DNA of 64,000 nt from Holophaga foetida DSM 6591 (GTDB lineage: Bacteria > Acidobacteriota > Holophagae > Holophagales > Holophagaceae): the NCBI RefSeq assembly GCF_000242615.2, contig NZ_KI912268.1:3288538-3352537 (forward strand). Direction: 5' to 3'. The notes beneath the pieces are model-generated. The model ran no database searches. It saw only the letters and a program-made list of their open reading frames with translations, and was not told the origin of the DNA. This document shows positions 51,001 through 60,025 of this stretch, piece after piece. The number at the start of each line of letters is the position of its first letter. The first letter of the stretch is position 1. The position numbers and the translations under genes were made by a program.

Positions 51001-54000
51001 GCCCCCGCTGCGGAGCGTCGGGTATCCGATGCCTGTCTCCTCCAAGGCAAAATAGGTCTTCCGGAAAATGACCCCACCGATTTCTTCTCGGAGAACCTCA
51101 AGCAAGTGGCTTCGTGCCCTGCCCAGAAAATCCTCCTGGGGTTCGTCGATTGCCCATCGGACCTCATCCGATTCAATCTCAAAGAGGTCATTCCACTTGA
51201 AATATCTGGACTGATTACCCACCTCTGCCTTGATTGATTTTTTCCCGGATTCATCAAATGGATGAATTCCACACTTTACCAAAGCTGACAATAGCGGGAG
51301 AACAGGCTTGCTCCAATCGGTTGTCCCAGGCCGCTCCAAAATAGCATTCAGATCAACAACTTGTGAATCAGCCCCTCTGAGTGCCCTGATCCGTTCCTGG
51401 ACTTCTGCCAGAAGTCCGTCGAATTTGGCATTTCTTTTGGGCATGGACAAATATTGTAATTCTTCTTCTTCCAGCTCTTTGAGCTGCATGTCATTCGAGA
51501 TGCAAGCGCTCTCCCTAAGAGCCTTTACCAGGGAGTCCCGGATGGCCTCTGAGTGATGATTGGACTCAATGGAGATCGCCCCTTTGGCGGCCGCCTGCCG
51601 GGAGTCATAAAAGCAGACCAGCTTCGGGGAGTCATTCCCACCGAGTCGTTGAGCCTTGAAAAGCTCTGCTGCCAGCAATTCAGTCGTCTTTCCGAAGCCT
51701 GTCCTGAAACCGCGAATGGGCGAAAGCCGCTGCTCGCTTTTCCTTCTCTTGTATGACGTTCCACACTTGGGGCAGGCGAATGGCGCATGACTCCCTGGCG
51801 TTTGATTTGTTCGCCCGTGAGCTCTCCTCCTCGACGCTTCTTCACTTTCACGCCTGTAAAGTCGGCCCCGGACCCATCGCTCCCCCTCCCGGTTCCCGCC
51901 AACCGCCCGGGGCGTCTGCAGACTTCCAGTGAGACCGTCCAGCACGTAGGCGTCCCAGCCAAGGCTCGCCGGGTTGAAGTTTGCCGAGGCAGGCAGATCA
52001 TCAGGAGCACACGGGTCTGTGTCACGTGGCCAGAAGACCCCGTACTGGTCGTAGCTGTAGTCCTCAAACCGACCGGTTGCGGATTCATCCGGAAGCCCTT
52101 CCAGGGCGGGTTCATTGGGGAGAAGTTCAATGTGTTTTGAAGTCTGCCCCTTCATCCCCCCAAAGAAGAGTTCCCCACAGGCCTCGCAATACAGCAATTC
52201 CAACTTGCGGGCGCCACCGGCCTTCTGTTCCTTTTCGATGCTTAATCGAGCGGGATCAACCACCTTGCCGCCCTCTGCGGAAGCAGGCGCGTACACCCCC
52301 TCGATGGTTCGGAAGAAGGTGTGGAGCCGGAAGGACTGGGGCACAGGATTGGCCGCCCCGCCCTGGCCCTTCAGCTCCTCCTTGAACACATCCCCGGCGG
52401 CCCGGACCAGCAGCAAAGCCCGAACTGCGGCTGTCCGCTCCTCGTCATCTTTTAACGCGTCGAACCCGGAAAACAGTTTGGTGCCGATCTCCCCCAGGTG
52501 GTGTGCCCTGACCCTGCCAGACCGCCCCACCGGGCCAGGTTCCCAACAGGCATACGTCAACCGCTCCGCAACCGACCGCACACAGGCTTCGATGGTCTGG
52601 GGGAGGCTGGACTTCGGCTCACTCAGAAGCTCGCAGGCCACCGCCTGCCATGCATGAGCCCCCTCGCCGCCTTCGCGGGGAAACACGAGGCTTGTAGGAA
52701 AATCCCATCCGAGTTCCGGATCCCGGGGCTCCCCGATTTTGCAAGCCTTCAATAAATCCAGGAAAGGACGAGGATTCATGGGCTGGGGAGGGTCGGACTC
52801 GGTGTACGCCGACGGCACTTGGTCACCGGAGACGATGGCCTTCTTCCATTTTTCCCGACCTAAGGATTCTTCATAGAATCCCCCCCCGAGCCCGCACGAG
52901 CCGAACATGTCCCACAGGAACTTCGCACTCTTTTCGGCCTCCTCTTCGGGAGCGTCCGGCAGCGAAGCACTGGAGGCCAGGATCCGGAGTTTTCGCAGCT
53001 GTTCCGGGGTTTCCAGTCCCAATCGGTGAAACAGGAGCCTCAAGAGACAGGCGACTTCAGTGCCTGCCGACCCGCGCTGAAGGTGAAGTTCATCCATCAC
53101 CAAATAGAAGTACGAATCATCCTCCTTCAACCACTCCCGGGTCTTGTCGAAGATGGGGGCATCCACTTCCCGGTTGAGCATGGCACTGAGCATGCTGACG
53201 TTCGTAATGAGGATGTCGGGCGGCGCAGCCTGCATGTCCCAGCGAGTGATAAGTTCTCCGCCATCCACGGAGGGGAACAAGAATGGGGTCTCGTCTCCGC
53301 CACAAGACGCGGCAACCTCAGGCTGGCCACCGACCTGAATTCTAGCCTTCCGCTGGCAGGACTCAGCTTCCACCACGGCGTTGAATTGCTTCTGCAGGGC
53401 GCTCTTCAGTCGCTCCAACTCTCCCTCTTTAAGTTTTTTCTCATCTTCACCCAGACTGTTCGCGGGGGGCGAAAAAAGTCTCTTCAGTCCGGGATGCACC
53501 TTGGAGAAGCCGGTAACGGGGGCGGCTCCGGTGTACCGGCCGAAAAAAAGCCTGTTGCCGTTAAAATAACGATCCATGCAAGCTCTGGCCTCCCGGCTGT
53601 CCAGGGCCTTCCGCAATCGAACCATCTGGTCTTCAACCAGGGCATTCATGGGATAAAGAATCAGGGCTCTCACAGCCTGTGGCCGGTTTTCACCTGACCG
53701 ATGATGCATATAGGGGGAATCCTGCCCATTGGTCTTGTGAGGCATGTTCGAAAATCCCAAAACGCTCGGAACCACCGCCCCGGCATTTTTCCCTTGGGTG
53801 ACTGTTCTGGTCTTCGGCTTCCCCGTTGCGGGATCGTGCCACCATCGCGTTGCCAGGTATCCCGCGTCAGGTGCAGCCCAATTGGCCTGTGCTTCCCGGG
53901 CGATGGTCGCCAGGACGGGGAGAAGGAAGGACTCCGTCTTGCCAGAGCCGGTTCCTGAGGTCACGATGCCCGGTCGGCCCGGCGCCGTGCCTCGCTCCAG

Positions 54001-54351
54001 CATTTCGACCTGATGCCTGTACGGAGGATATGCACTTTTCCTTAACCCGGCATCCCCTTCGCCCAAGAAAAGCCCCGAGCAGGCAAGCTGCACAAATGCC
54101 TCCCGCGCCTGCGGAGAGAGTGTCTTCAGGGGTTCGCCGTCACCGATTCCATTCCACTCATGAAAGCTCGACTCATGCGACTGGTAGCGTGGAATAGGCT
54201 CAAGGAGGGGGTCGGTGCAAAGCCCTCCGGCCTTGCGGAGCAGCCTCCGTCGTGCCGCAGCAACCTCCGGATCGGCGATCCTGAACGCCGTATCCAGATA
54301 GCTGATGTAGTATTCCCTGATGTCCTGAAAACTGCCGACCGGATCGAACAC
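48091..54351 (-). CDS. druE: Giant DEAD/DEAH-type helicase with DUF1998 end, DruE candidate
   Basis: 2086 residues from a GTG 2 bases after the preceding stop, with GAGGAG upstream. Motif I TSGTGSGKTESFLLP (~133), Ia LILYPMNALVEDQM, II VMDELHLQRG (~420), III SSASLP, V-VI TMEVGIDIG and RVGRAGRRGQ (~1377). Several zinc-knuckle pairs are spread along it: CEACGELFFGG, CPKCGTSYK, CGGCGRIHLH with CCTRCC, and CPSCNAW. The C-terminal DUF1998 cysteines are CDTACYRC (~1925). Size and ends match DruE, the shared gene of all Druantia types. Confidence 0.85.
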   Translation of the reverse strand: MFDPVGSFQDIREYYISYLDTAFRIADPEVAAARRRLLRKAGGLCTDPLLEPIPRYQSHESSFHEWNGIGDGEPLKTLSPQAREAFVQLACSGLFLGEGDAGLRKSAYPPYRHQVEMLERGTAPGRPGIVTSGTGSGKTESFLLPVLATIAREAQANWAAPDAGYLATRWWHDPATGKPKTRTVTQGKNAGAVVPSVLGFSNMPHKTNGQDSPYMHHRSGENRPQAVRALILYPMNALVEDQMVRLRKALDSREARACMDRYFNGNRLFFGRYTGAAPVTGFSKVHPGLKRLFSPPANSLGEDEKKLKEGELERLKSALQKQFNAVVEAESCQRKARIQVGGQPEVAASCGGDETPFLFPSVDGGELITRWDMQAAPPDILITNVSMLSAMLNREVDAPIFDKTREWLKEDDSYFYLVMDELHLQRGSAGTEVACLLRLLFHRLGLETPEQLRKLRILASSASLPDAPEEEAEKSAKFLWDMFGSCGLGGGFYEESLGREKWKKAIVSGDQVPSAYTESDPPQPMNPRPFLDLLKACKIGEPRDPELGWDFPTSLVFPREGGEGAHAWQAVACELLSEPKSSLPQTIEACVRSVAERLTYACWEPGPVGRSGRVRAHHLGEIGTKLFSGFDALKDDEERTAAVRALLLVRAAGDVFKEELKGQGGAANPVPQSFRLHTFFRTIEGVYAPASAEGGKVVDPARLSIEKEQKAGGARKLELLYCEACGELFFGGMKGQTSKHIELLPNEPALEGLPDESATGRFEDYSYDQYGVFWPRDTDPCAPDDLPASANFNPASLGWDAYVLDGLTGSLQTPRAVGGNREGERWVRGRLYRRESEEASRRRAHGRTNQTPGSHAPFACPKCGTSYKRRKSEQRLSPIRGFRTGFGKTTELLAAELFKAQRLGGNDSPKLVCFYDSRQAAAKGAISIESNHHSEAIRDSLVKALRESACISNDMQLKELEEEELQYLSMPKRNAKFDGLLAEVQERIRALRGADSQVVDLNAILERPGTTDWSKPVLPLLSALVKCGIHPFDESGKKSIKAEVGNQSRYFKWNDLFEIESDEVRWAIDEPQEDFLGRARSHLLEVLREEIGGVIFRKTYFALEETGIGYPTLRSGGDGEDARRRAKELAAVIRVLADCYSLNPSPYELPEDQDPAVIEIFAQAPTRLKKFAQASWPDSPVDSLNSALGELRRSGHYKGQVYVGALAIRVAEPEDGVWRCGGCGRIHLHPGTGCCTRCCRELPKEPTETVRALQQRQFLGRRANSSLAVTRMHCEELTGQTEDPARRQQEFKGVFLDLDLEVEGGPDSGEEGGEPPDETGEDVSRNLDSRKIGELAREIDLLAVTTTMEVGIDIGPLQAVMQGNMPPQRFNYQQRVGRAGRRGQAFSIALTLSRMKSHDLYYFQEPKRMTGDIPPTPVLTRDVKDIPWRFARKYWFGKAFASLREEVRGYGVYPGDVMSPPDIHGEFLPSALWCVDEQAEWHALLAKHLERTRDDAGAFVSFLLQGSPVGASFTLCPPAEMIQAVDQAMEDGIRRDGVAHSLAERGWLPMFGMPTRVRNLYLGLSKGSGPQDWRTVDRDVDVAIYEFAPGATVVLDKQEHRCIGLTPDLAPPVGKGMIKPHPESPWAEEYRLVECPSCNAWARVEETGAEFNCKGCGDPLGGAPSFLCVTPHAFRTDFWPKYKRDDTSDGVRHRSIQAEGQHLEFQTATLGDMQIRTAFLSTASTFRLNRGPKVDGGLQGFALRTGSVDFGRNEIRHQSLLKDSELTRRFTFSQVDAEEVVWLAARKTTDALFLSPDGDRPGLALHRMPARCSSADSLGHRVRWAGVRAAALSAAFLVANRAALDMDLDPEEFDVLEPRLYGDVDARMPVLQLTDRLVNGAGFCKELESVDGGSPRVLRMIKSMLEDPEQYPLNKFLDSEEHGQCDTACYRCMLRYGNQPYHGLLDWRLGLTYLKVMTDRTFMCGLDGDFESFPGLTDWPEMAVALARQIAAKFNSPDGIKMMGRLPAFRLGSDREPRSPWVLVTHPLWDWSDKDGPLEGDLLCQAYEAVLKEEGPESRVLAWDTFNLARRQVLVREKIMNPDGHA

Positions 54352-54353
54352 GA

Positions 54354-57300
54354 CTACTCCTCGCAATACCAATCAGTGGGAAGGACTTTCTTGAGAATCC
54401 GGGAAACATGGCTCCCGAAGGGGTATTCATACGTCCAGTCAATCCGGCTACCATCGGATTGCCTTTGGAGAGGATCCGCATTCGGAAACACAGGTCCAGG
54501 AAGGCCGGCCCCCAGGAGGGTGCAGAATCGACCGAAACCCAAAGGAAGATGGACTGGGGATTGCCCGTTACTCACCAAGCATCCATCCTTTCGAAGAACG
54601 AAGGGGGAGACACCACGCAATTGGCTTGCTGCAAGCAAAGCCCAAGTCCGGTTGTAGGTCCAGAGTCGAGAACGCCCGCCCTGCAGGACTTCCATGATCC
54701 GCCCCCTGTCGCATTCCCGAAACCGCACGGCAACGCCTTCTGCACTGACATGCGTTTCACCCCTGGCAAATCGGGATTTCCCCCAATCCCAGGTGCCAAT
54801 TTCCTTCCATTCTGGCGGTTCCGAACCGCCAAATCCCATACTTTGCAGGACGAGCCCGACATCCATGCCGGGGGGATGAAGATCCAAGTCCTGCCAATCC
54901 AACCATTGCGGAGGCGCCAGCTCCGCCTGTTTCCCCATCTCAAGAAGCTCTTCCAGAGCCCCTTCAAACCTGAGGGTGGTTGGCTGCCATGGGTGGCGCC
55001 CCAAAATCTCCTCGGAGGCCACCCCAAGGCACCCCGCTTCGGCCCTCACCCGCCCCAGGCGGGCTGAAGTCACTAGGCCAACCAAGGTAGCGACGACACT
55101 CCCTGCCCGATACCAAAGAGCCAAGCGGGGTCTGCGGGCAACCACCACTAGGCTCTTTCTCTTGGGATGCCGGAGCAAGTCCAGCATCCCCATTTCGCAC
55201 CAACTTCTGAGAATCTGTTCCTGAACCCCCCACGAAGCTTGCCCTGTAATGGCACCAATGATGCTCCGAATTTCTTGATAGGTAATCCCGCTGACCTTCA
55301 CCGATCTTGCCGCCAAGGCATCAAGGCCCTGCTGGAGTTGATCTGTCGGCCTTGCCGATCCAATCAGCGACTTACGACAGGCTTCCAATTCGAGAGGCTC
55401 ACACTGAATGATGTGAGCACCCGGAGTGGGTCCGGGCTTGCCCTTGCTTAGTTCCGTGAAGGCGGCATGCACCGCCCGGAGGCCTTCAGGTGCTTTGGCG
55501 AGGTCCTCGTACCTCCCCCTCCCGGCCACATACAACCGAGTCTTCGCACCGAACGCATGCCTCCAGTGGCGCCTGTCCCCTTTGTGAGCCGACTGTATGG
55601 CTGCAGGGGGAGTCGGGCTCCCAGGATCCCCGATAAAAATGATCGACGAGGGATGATTCAGTCCCCCGGTAACCAACCACTCAAATCCCTGTTTTGGCTC
55701 CAAGGACATCACCCCCAATCCCGGTCCGAGGTAACGGGCCGAGGGGTCGAAGCGAACAAGATCGTCAGAAGGTTCCATACCAGAATTCAGGATGCCGAAG
55801 GGAACCTCGTGTCCAGCAGCGACCGCTAACTCCCCGCGGTGCTGCCGCCCCCCCGAAGCTTCCACCGAATATCCCGCCAAACTTTGTCCGACTGGACGGT
55901 AGTCATCAGAAAGCACCCAACCATCCAGATGCAGGCGGGTTCCCGCGGTCAAATCGCCCGCCCCGCTGTTCGAAGTCCACTCAGCCTTGCACTCGTAGTC
56001 GCCCGCGGGCAAGTCCCCAGGGAGTGACCAGAGACCAGTAACATCCTCAAACGCGCACTGGAGGTTCACGCCACCCCCCCGGAGCCACACCCTATCAGCC
56101 CCACGAGCGGAAAGTTTCGGGAGCATGCCGGGAAAGAGAAAATGCCCGCCAGGGACCTGTATCCCTCCACGAATCGCCACAGACGGCCGGGGCATGGTGG
56201 GTTGAAGGGCCAGGACATCTTCCAGCCCCCGAAAACTCTCCCCCTGCCGCCTGATTTTGCAATTCCACAGCTCAAACCACCCATCGACACAGGCCTTGGA
56301 GGAGCTGCCCGAAAAAGCAGCCTGAAAGGCCGGAAGGCGATCTTCCCTTACCAAGGCAATATCGCAATCCTGGATATGATTCCCTGTCACGGGTTCCAAC
56401 CAGGATGCGTCGATCCGACGCAGGACCAACACCCCCTGAGCGACCATGTTGCTGATCCGGAGTGAGAGCCAGGGCGGCGGCTCCGGAAGAAATACGCTCA
56501 GGCCCGGAGTCTGCCAACCGCCGCATCCATCGGCCAACTGAAGCCATTCATCCGGCAAATCACCAGGGTCATCGAGTGAATGGCCCTCTGGGATCGAGGC
56601 GCCCGCACGACCCAGCACAACAGGCTCCAGGCCGTCCTGAACCTGAACGAACATCAAGGTCAGATTGTGTCCGCTCTCAGGCCCACCCTCCACTGGCACC
56701 AATCCCAAGGCCTCATCATGAATCACCCTCCAAAAGGGACTGCATTCAGCTCTCCCACCCTGTGCCATGAAATTATTAAAGTCATCCAGTGCGCCCTTGA
56801 AATCACTGGAAAAACAATTACGAGAAGCCATGAGTCTAGAAAGCACAGCATCTACAGGAGGTTCCATCCCATATACCCCTAGCTTAAACAGAATATCTAT
56901 AAGCTGGTTCCGATCAGGGCGGGACGGGAAAGCGATGAAAAACGAGTAGCCTATATTCTTTAAATACTGCGATCCTGATGTTGAAGGAAGCCTCAAAGGT
57001 CGTCCGCCGCCGAGACCAGCCATCCGGCGCCTCCACACTTCCAAGTCAGCCCACATGCCGGGCAAAAACCCAAAAGTGCCCCTTTGCCCAAACAAACTCT
57101 CCCAATTATCGTGAAAACCCCTCTGAGCATCAGGATATCCGGACGCAACAAGACAGGTGGACCACAATAGCGCAAAAAAAAGGGGCGGAGCACTTGACTC
57201 TGTCTCGAAATTTCCACTCACCGTTCGTGCGAACGCCTGCAATCCAGCATCACTTATCTGCTTGCGAACACAATCAATAAATCCCTGCAACACCCTATCG

Positions 57301-57458
57301 GCGCCGCCAAGATTCTCTATCCCCAGCAATTGCAGAAAGCAATCTTGATTACAGGAGAACCGTTCAACAGGTTGCCAAGAAGAGGAACCGCGGCCGGAAA
57401 AACAAGCGCCCAATAACCTATGGTTCCAATCCTTATACGTCCAGCTGCGCCAAGGCAT
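54354..57458 (-). CDS. druF: Large unknown defence protein, DruF candidate
   Basis: 1034 residues from the ATG before PWRSWTYKDW, with GGAGGAC 4 bases upstream; an upstream frame adds 17 doubtful residues. No catalytic motif is recognised. The sequence is soluble, Gly/Trp-rich, with many short beta segments, e.g. QVPGGHFLFPGMLPKLSARG and DYECKAEWTSNSGAG. It is the first gene of the four-gene unit, ending 2 bases before druE. Only the gene order supports DruF. Confidence 0.6.
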   Translation of the reverse strand: MPWRSWTYKDWNHRLLGACFSGRGSSSWQPVERFSCNQDCFLQLLGIENLGGADRVLQGFIDCVRKQISDAGLQAFARTVSGNFETESSAPPLFFALLWSTCLVASGYPDAQRGFHDNWESLFGQRGTFGFLPGMWADLEVWRRRMAGLGGGRPLRLPSTSGSQYLKNIGYSFFIAFPSRPDRNQLIDILFKLGVYGMEPPVDAVLSRLMASRNCFSSDFKGALDDFNNFMAQGGRAECSPFWRVIHDEALGLVPVEGGPESGHNLTLMFVQVQDGLEPVVLGRAGASIPEGHSLDDPGDLPDEWLQLADGCGGWQTPGLSVFLPEPPPWLSLRISNMVAQGVLVLRRIDASWLEPVTGNHIQDCDIALVREDRLPAFQAAFSGSSSKACVDGWFELWNCKIRRQGESFRGLEDVLALQPTMPRPSVAIRGGIQVPGGHFLFPGMLPKLSARGADRVWLRGGGVNLQCAFEDVTGLWSLPGDLPAGDYECKAEWTSNSGAGDLTAGTRLHLDGWVLSDDYRPVGQSLAGYSVEASGGRQHRGELAVAAGHEVPFGILNSGMEPSDDLVRFDPSARYLGPGLGVMSLEPKQGFEWLVTGGLNHPSSIIFIGDPGSPTPPAAIQSAHKGDRRHWRHAFGAKTRLYVAGRGRYEDLAKAPEGLRAVHAAFTELSKGKPGPTPGAHIIQCEPLELEACRKSLIGSARPTDQLQQGLDALAARSVKVSGITYQEIRSIIGAITGQASWGVQEQILRSWCEMGMLDLLRHPKRKSLVVVARRPRLALWYRAGSVVATLVGLVTSARLGRVRAEAGCLGVASEEILGRHPWQPTTLRFEGALEELLEMGKQAELAPPQWLDWQDLDLHPPGMDVGLVLQSMGFGGSEPPEWKEIGTWDWGKSRFARGETHVSAEGVAVRFRECDRGRIMEVLQGGRSRLWTYNRTWALLAASQLRGVSPFVLRKDGCLVSNGQSPVHLPLGFGRFCTLLGAGLPGPVFPNADPLQRQSDGSRIDWTYEYPFGSHVSRILKKVLPTDWYCEE

Positions 57459-57795
57459 GCATGTCCTCCGTTCGCCAAGATCGTTGTAAAGCAAAGATAA
57501 AAATATCACCTACACACTGTCTATACATCATGCAATCCCAACACCACACAAGTCCCGCGATTCCCAACGTCAACATCATTTCATTCAATTTCAAAAACCA
57601 TAAGCAAGATATCAAAAGCTAGATGAATTCCAATCACCTGATGCTAAAGCAATATAAGCCTCAATGATTGACGCATGTGACCCATGCCACACCCACCTTG
57701 TTACATGCATCGAACCTGACCTAATCATCGGGTTCTCGAAAAATCATTGAGACCTGCACCACTGTTGGGAATTATTAGCTTCATGGCATCACCCA
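57459..57795. other. AT-rich region upstream of the defence operon
   Basis: No gene is supported. It should hold the promoter of the minus-strand defence operon; base composition is much lower in GC than flanking core DNA. Confidence 0.4.
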
Positions 57796-57996
57796 ATGGG
57801 GACCAAGCAACCAAAGCTCTTTGATGTAGGTGGCATTCGGGTGGAGATCGGGCCCCCGTTCGACGGATGGGGGCCTTGTCTTTGTGCACGGCAGGTTCGC
57901 GGGTCGGCCTGGTTCAATGCATCGGTGCCGATGCTGCGCGCGGCGATCGCGATTTTTGGTGTGTTTCCAGCACGCGTGCGTGACGTCGTAGGCTGA
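57796..57996 (+). CDS. Small hypothetical ORF, possibly IS-derived
   Basis: 66 residues, start MGTKQPKLFDVGG. The first 30 residues look protein-like (RVEIGPPFDGWGP) and the rest is less so. It lies next to a degenerate IS ORF and may be the start of a lost transposase gene. Confidence 0.3.
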   Translation: MGTKQPKLFDVGGIRVEIGPPFDGWGPCLCARQVRGSAWFNASVPMLRAAIAIFGVFPARVRDVVG

Positions 57997-58027
57997 TCAC
58001 CGGTAGGCTCATGGGTCGCTGGAGTTC

Positions 58028-58303
58028 ACCCATGAGGAAACAAAAAATCGAACCGACACCGGAGGACAGTGTGCTTCCGGGAAGGGTGCGTGAATAGCGG
58101 GGCCAGTGCCCGATAGGCTCTTGGGGTCTCTGGAGGCCCCATGGTCAGGTTCAGGAAAGACCCCCCGCAGGATCGGGTGGATGCGGTGACCCTGGCCCGG
58201 GAGTTTAGGGCTGCCCGGTGGCCCGGGCGCTGACCATCGACTACACCGCCTTGCGGAGGCGGACCGAGGGCGCCGAGGAACACAGACTGGTGAAGCCATT
58301 CAG
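58028..58303 (+). pseudogene. Degenerate IS-accessory-type ORF, inverted copy of 44844-45355
   Basis: Reads MVRFRKDPPQDRVDAVTLA, a stop near 58230, then in another frame ALTIDYTALRRRTEGAEEHR. The upstream part also matches the left copy (GTGTGCTTCCGG, GTGCGTGAATA). Confidence 0.55.
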
Positions 58304-58384
58304 TCGCTTCGAACGGCTCACATCGAGAAGCCGCTGGCTCTTCCGGGGAATGTCTTGCATTATGAATTTGACGTTCGATATTGA

Positions 58385-59605
58385 TCAAATAATGCGGTTG
58401 ACCTGTTCGGAGTTGACATTATCAAGTGATGCAACTGTTTTGATTCTAGAACATCTCTGTTCAAAGTCGCTAATGCGTTCTTCCAGTTCCTCAAGAAGAA
58501 AAAGATCCAACTCTCTGTTGTCGGCGTCATCAGATATGTATATAAAACCAATTGCACCAGAGTAACCAATCAGAATTTCCCCAGATTTGCTCTTGTCGAA
58601 ATATTCAAATTTAGAACACTTCACACGAATAGGCGTCCCCATTGATACGAATAGAGCTTCTGCAAGGGTGCCATTATGTACCCCGACTATTCTAGTCTTT
58701 TCGAGTTCTGATTTGGCTAAAAACGAGAGTACTTCCCCAATTTTGATGCGGCCTTTGGTTTGATTTAAACAAACAGTCATTGTGAGTTTATTTTTAATGC
58801 CATTTGCCGTTTGCTCAATCAAATGTTTTGATTTTTTTAGAACAGGATGAAGTCCAACGCTTTCTGTTATGCGTATCCATTCGAGAATGCCTGGTGCAGT
58901 GTCTCTGCGATCAACGGTTATCAAAATGCCATTCGGTACAAGTTGTTTTACCAGTCTGAGGAACAAGGGACTTGACGTTAAAAATTTTTCATAATAAACG
59001 TCAGTTTTTAATAAAGAATTTGACTTTGAATTGCTGACGATGTCGACATTGCAACTTGTGAAATAACTTTCAAGTGCTTCTTGCATGCTTGTTATTGCAA
59101 ATATTGAATCAAATTTTTCACTATCGTAAGAAGCAAGAAAGTTTTCTAAATTATTTACTTGGAAATCGATATTTTTAATACCGAGAATATTTGCCCTTTG
59201 TTTTGCAATAGAAATTGAATTTTCACAAGGATCAATTCCGATAATATGGGTATTGGGGTAAAGAATTCCCATTAAGCAAGTAAAAATCCCATTGCCACAA
59301 CCAATTTCAAGCATGTTATCGCCGATATCAAATTCGGACTGAATTACGGCAAGAGTGACTGCTTCAATTCTTGATTTATCAAATTGCGAAGAGCAAACAT
59401 TGCTTAACGATAAATTTGAGTTCAAGATTGAATAAAATGTCTTGCTATCTCCTGTAGATGTCATCAAATTGATTTTAAAATGTTTATAAACATAATCAAA
59501 AAATGCTGTCGGGTTTTTATCCACGCTTTTCCATGGTTGCAAACCCATTTTTTTTAGATGGGAGTTGATAAACGCGATTGGGTTCTTTTTTGCCTCGTTG
59601 TTCAC
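58385..59605 (-). CDS. AT-rich class I SAM-dependent methyltransferase
   Basis: 406 residues. A Rossmann methyltransferase core begins at MLEIGCGNGIFTCLMG (motif I, ~98-113) and continues with IIGIDPCENSISIAKQRA and SYDSEKFDSIFAIT. A long C-terminal domain (~290-406) ends in helices LDLFLLEELEERISDFEQR. Codon use is strongly A/T-rich and Lys/Ile/Asn-rich, unlike the genome, which points to recent horizontal gain. The substrate is unknown. Confidence 0.8.
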   Translation of the reverse strand: MNNEAKKNPIAFINSHLKKMGLQPWKSVDKNPTAFFDYVYKHFKINLMTSTGDSKTFYSILNSNLSLSNVCSSQFDKSRIEAVTLAVIQSEFDIGDNMLEIGCGNGIFTCLMGILYPNTHIIGIDPCENSISIAKQRANILGIKNIDFQVNNLENFLASYDSEKFDSIFAITSMQEALESYFTSCNVDIVSNSKSNSLLKTDVYYEKFLTSSPLFLRLVKQLVPNGILITVDRRDTAPGILEWIRITESVGLHPVLKKSKHLIEQTANGIKNKLTMTVCLNQTKGRIKIGEVLSFLAKSELEKTRIVGVHNGTLAEALFVSMGTPIRVKCSKFEYFDKSKSGEILIGYSGAIGFIYISDDADNRELDLFLLEELEERISDFEQRCSRIKTVASLDNVNSEQVNRII

Positions 59606-60025
59606 AAGTCACTCCGTATATATGGAGATAGTAATGCGAGGTTTGTTTTATGCGCAACTAATTTTTCATGTTTGTCAGAATCAATGGTCAGTATTCAATT
59701 CTGACTCGCTCCCACGTCGTATTCTTGAATCCTGGGGCCTTCTCATTTGCGCAAGGCGAGGCAGCCCATAGGCTTTCTCTAGGCGGTGCGTATTCACGGC
59801 CGGGGTGTACGCAAATTGGATTCCTTGTCCCTGGACGGGGCAGGGGGGATGGCGTCCATCAAGGAGCGGGACCCTGATGAGCGCAACCTCCTGCAGCGCT
59901 TGGGTGATTCATGGGTGGCCTAGGAGGATCCTTCACTTATCGAGCGGTCTGGCAACGTCCCAGGCCGGATTGCCTTCCTGGAAGGCTGAGGGATGGGTAA
60001 GTATTGACTGTTTCGAGTGCCCAGC
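59606..60025. other. Intergenic stretch with gene fragments
   Basis: No gene is supported. Short plus-strand stretches such as MASIKERDPDERNLLQRLG (about 59850-59920) look like debris of a decayed gene. Confidence 0.35.

Noticed and set aside
45563..57458. DISARM or BREX system
   Set aside because: The helicase is far larger than DrmA, and no DrmB, phospholipase-D DrmC, PglX or BrxL is present nearby. The PLD gene at 15.3 kb is a lipid enzyme in another operon.
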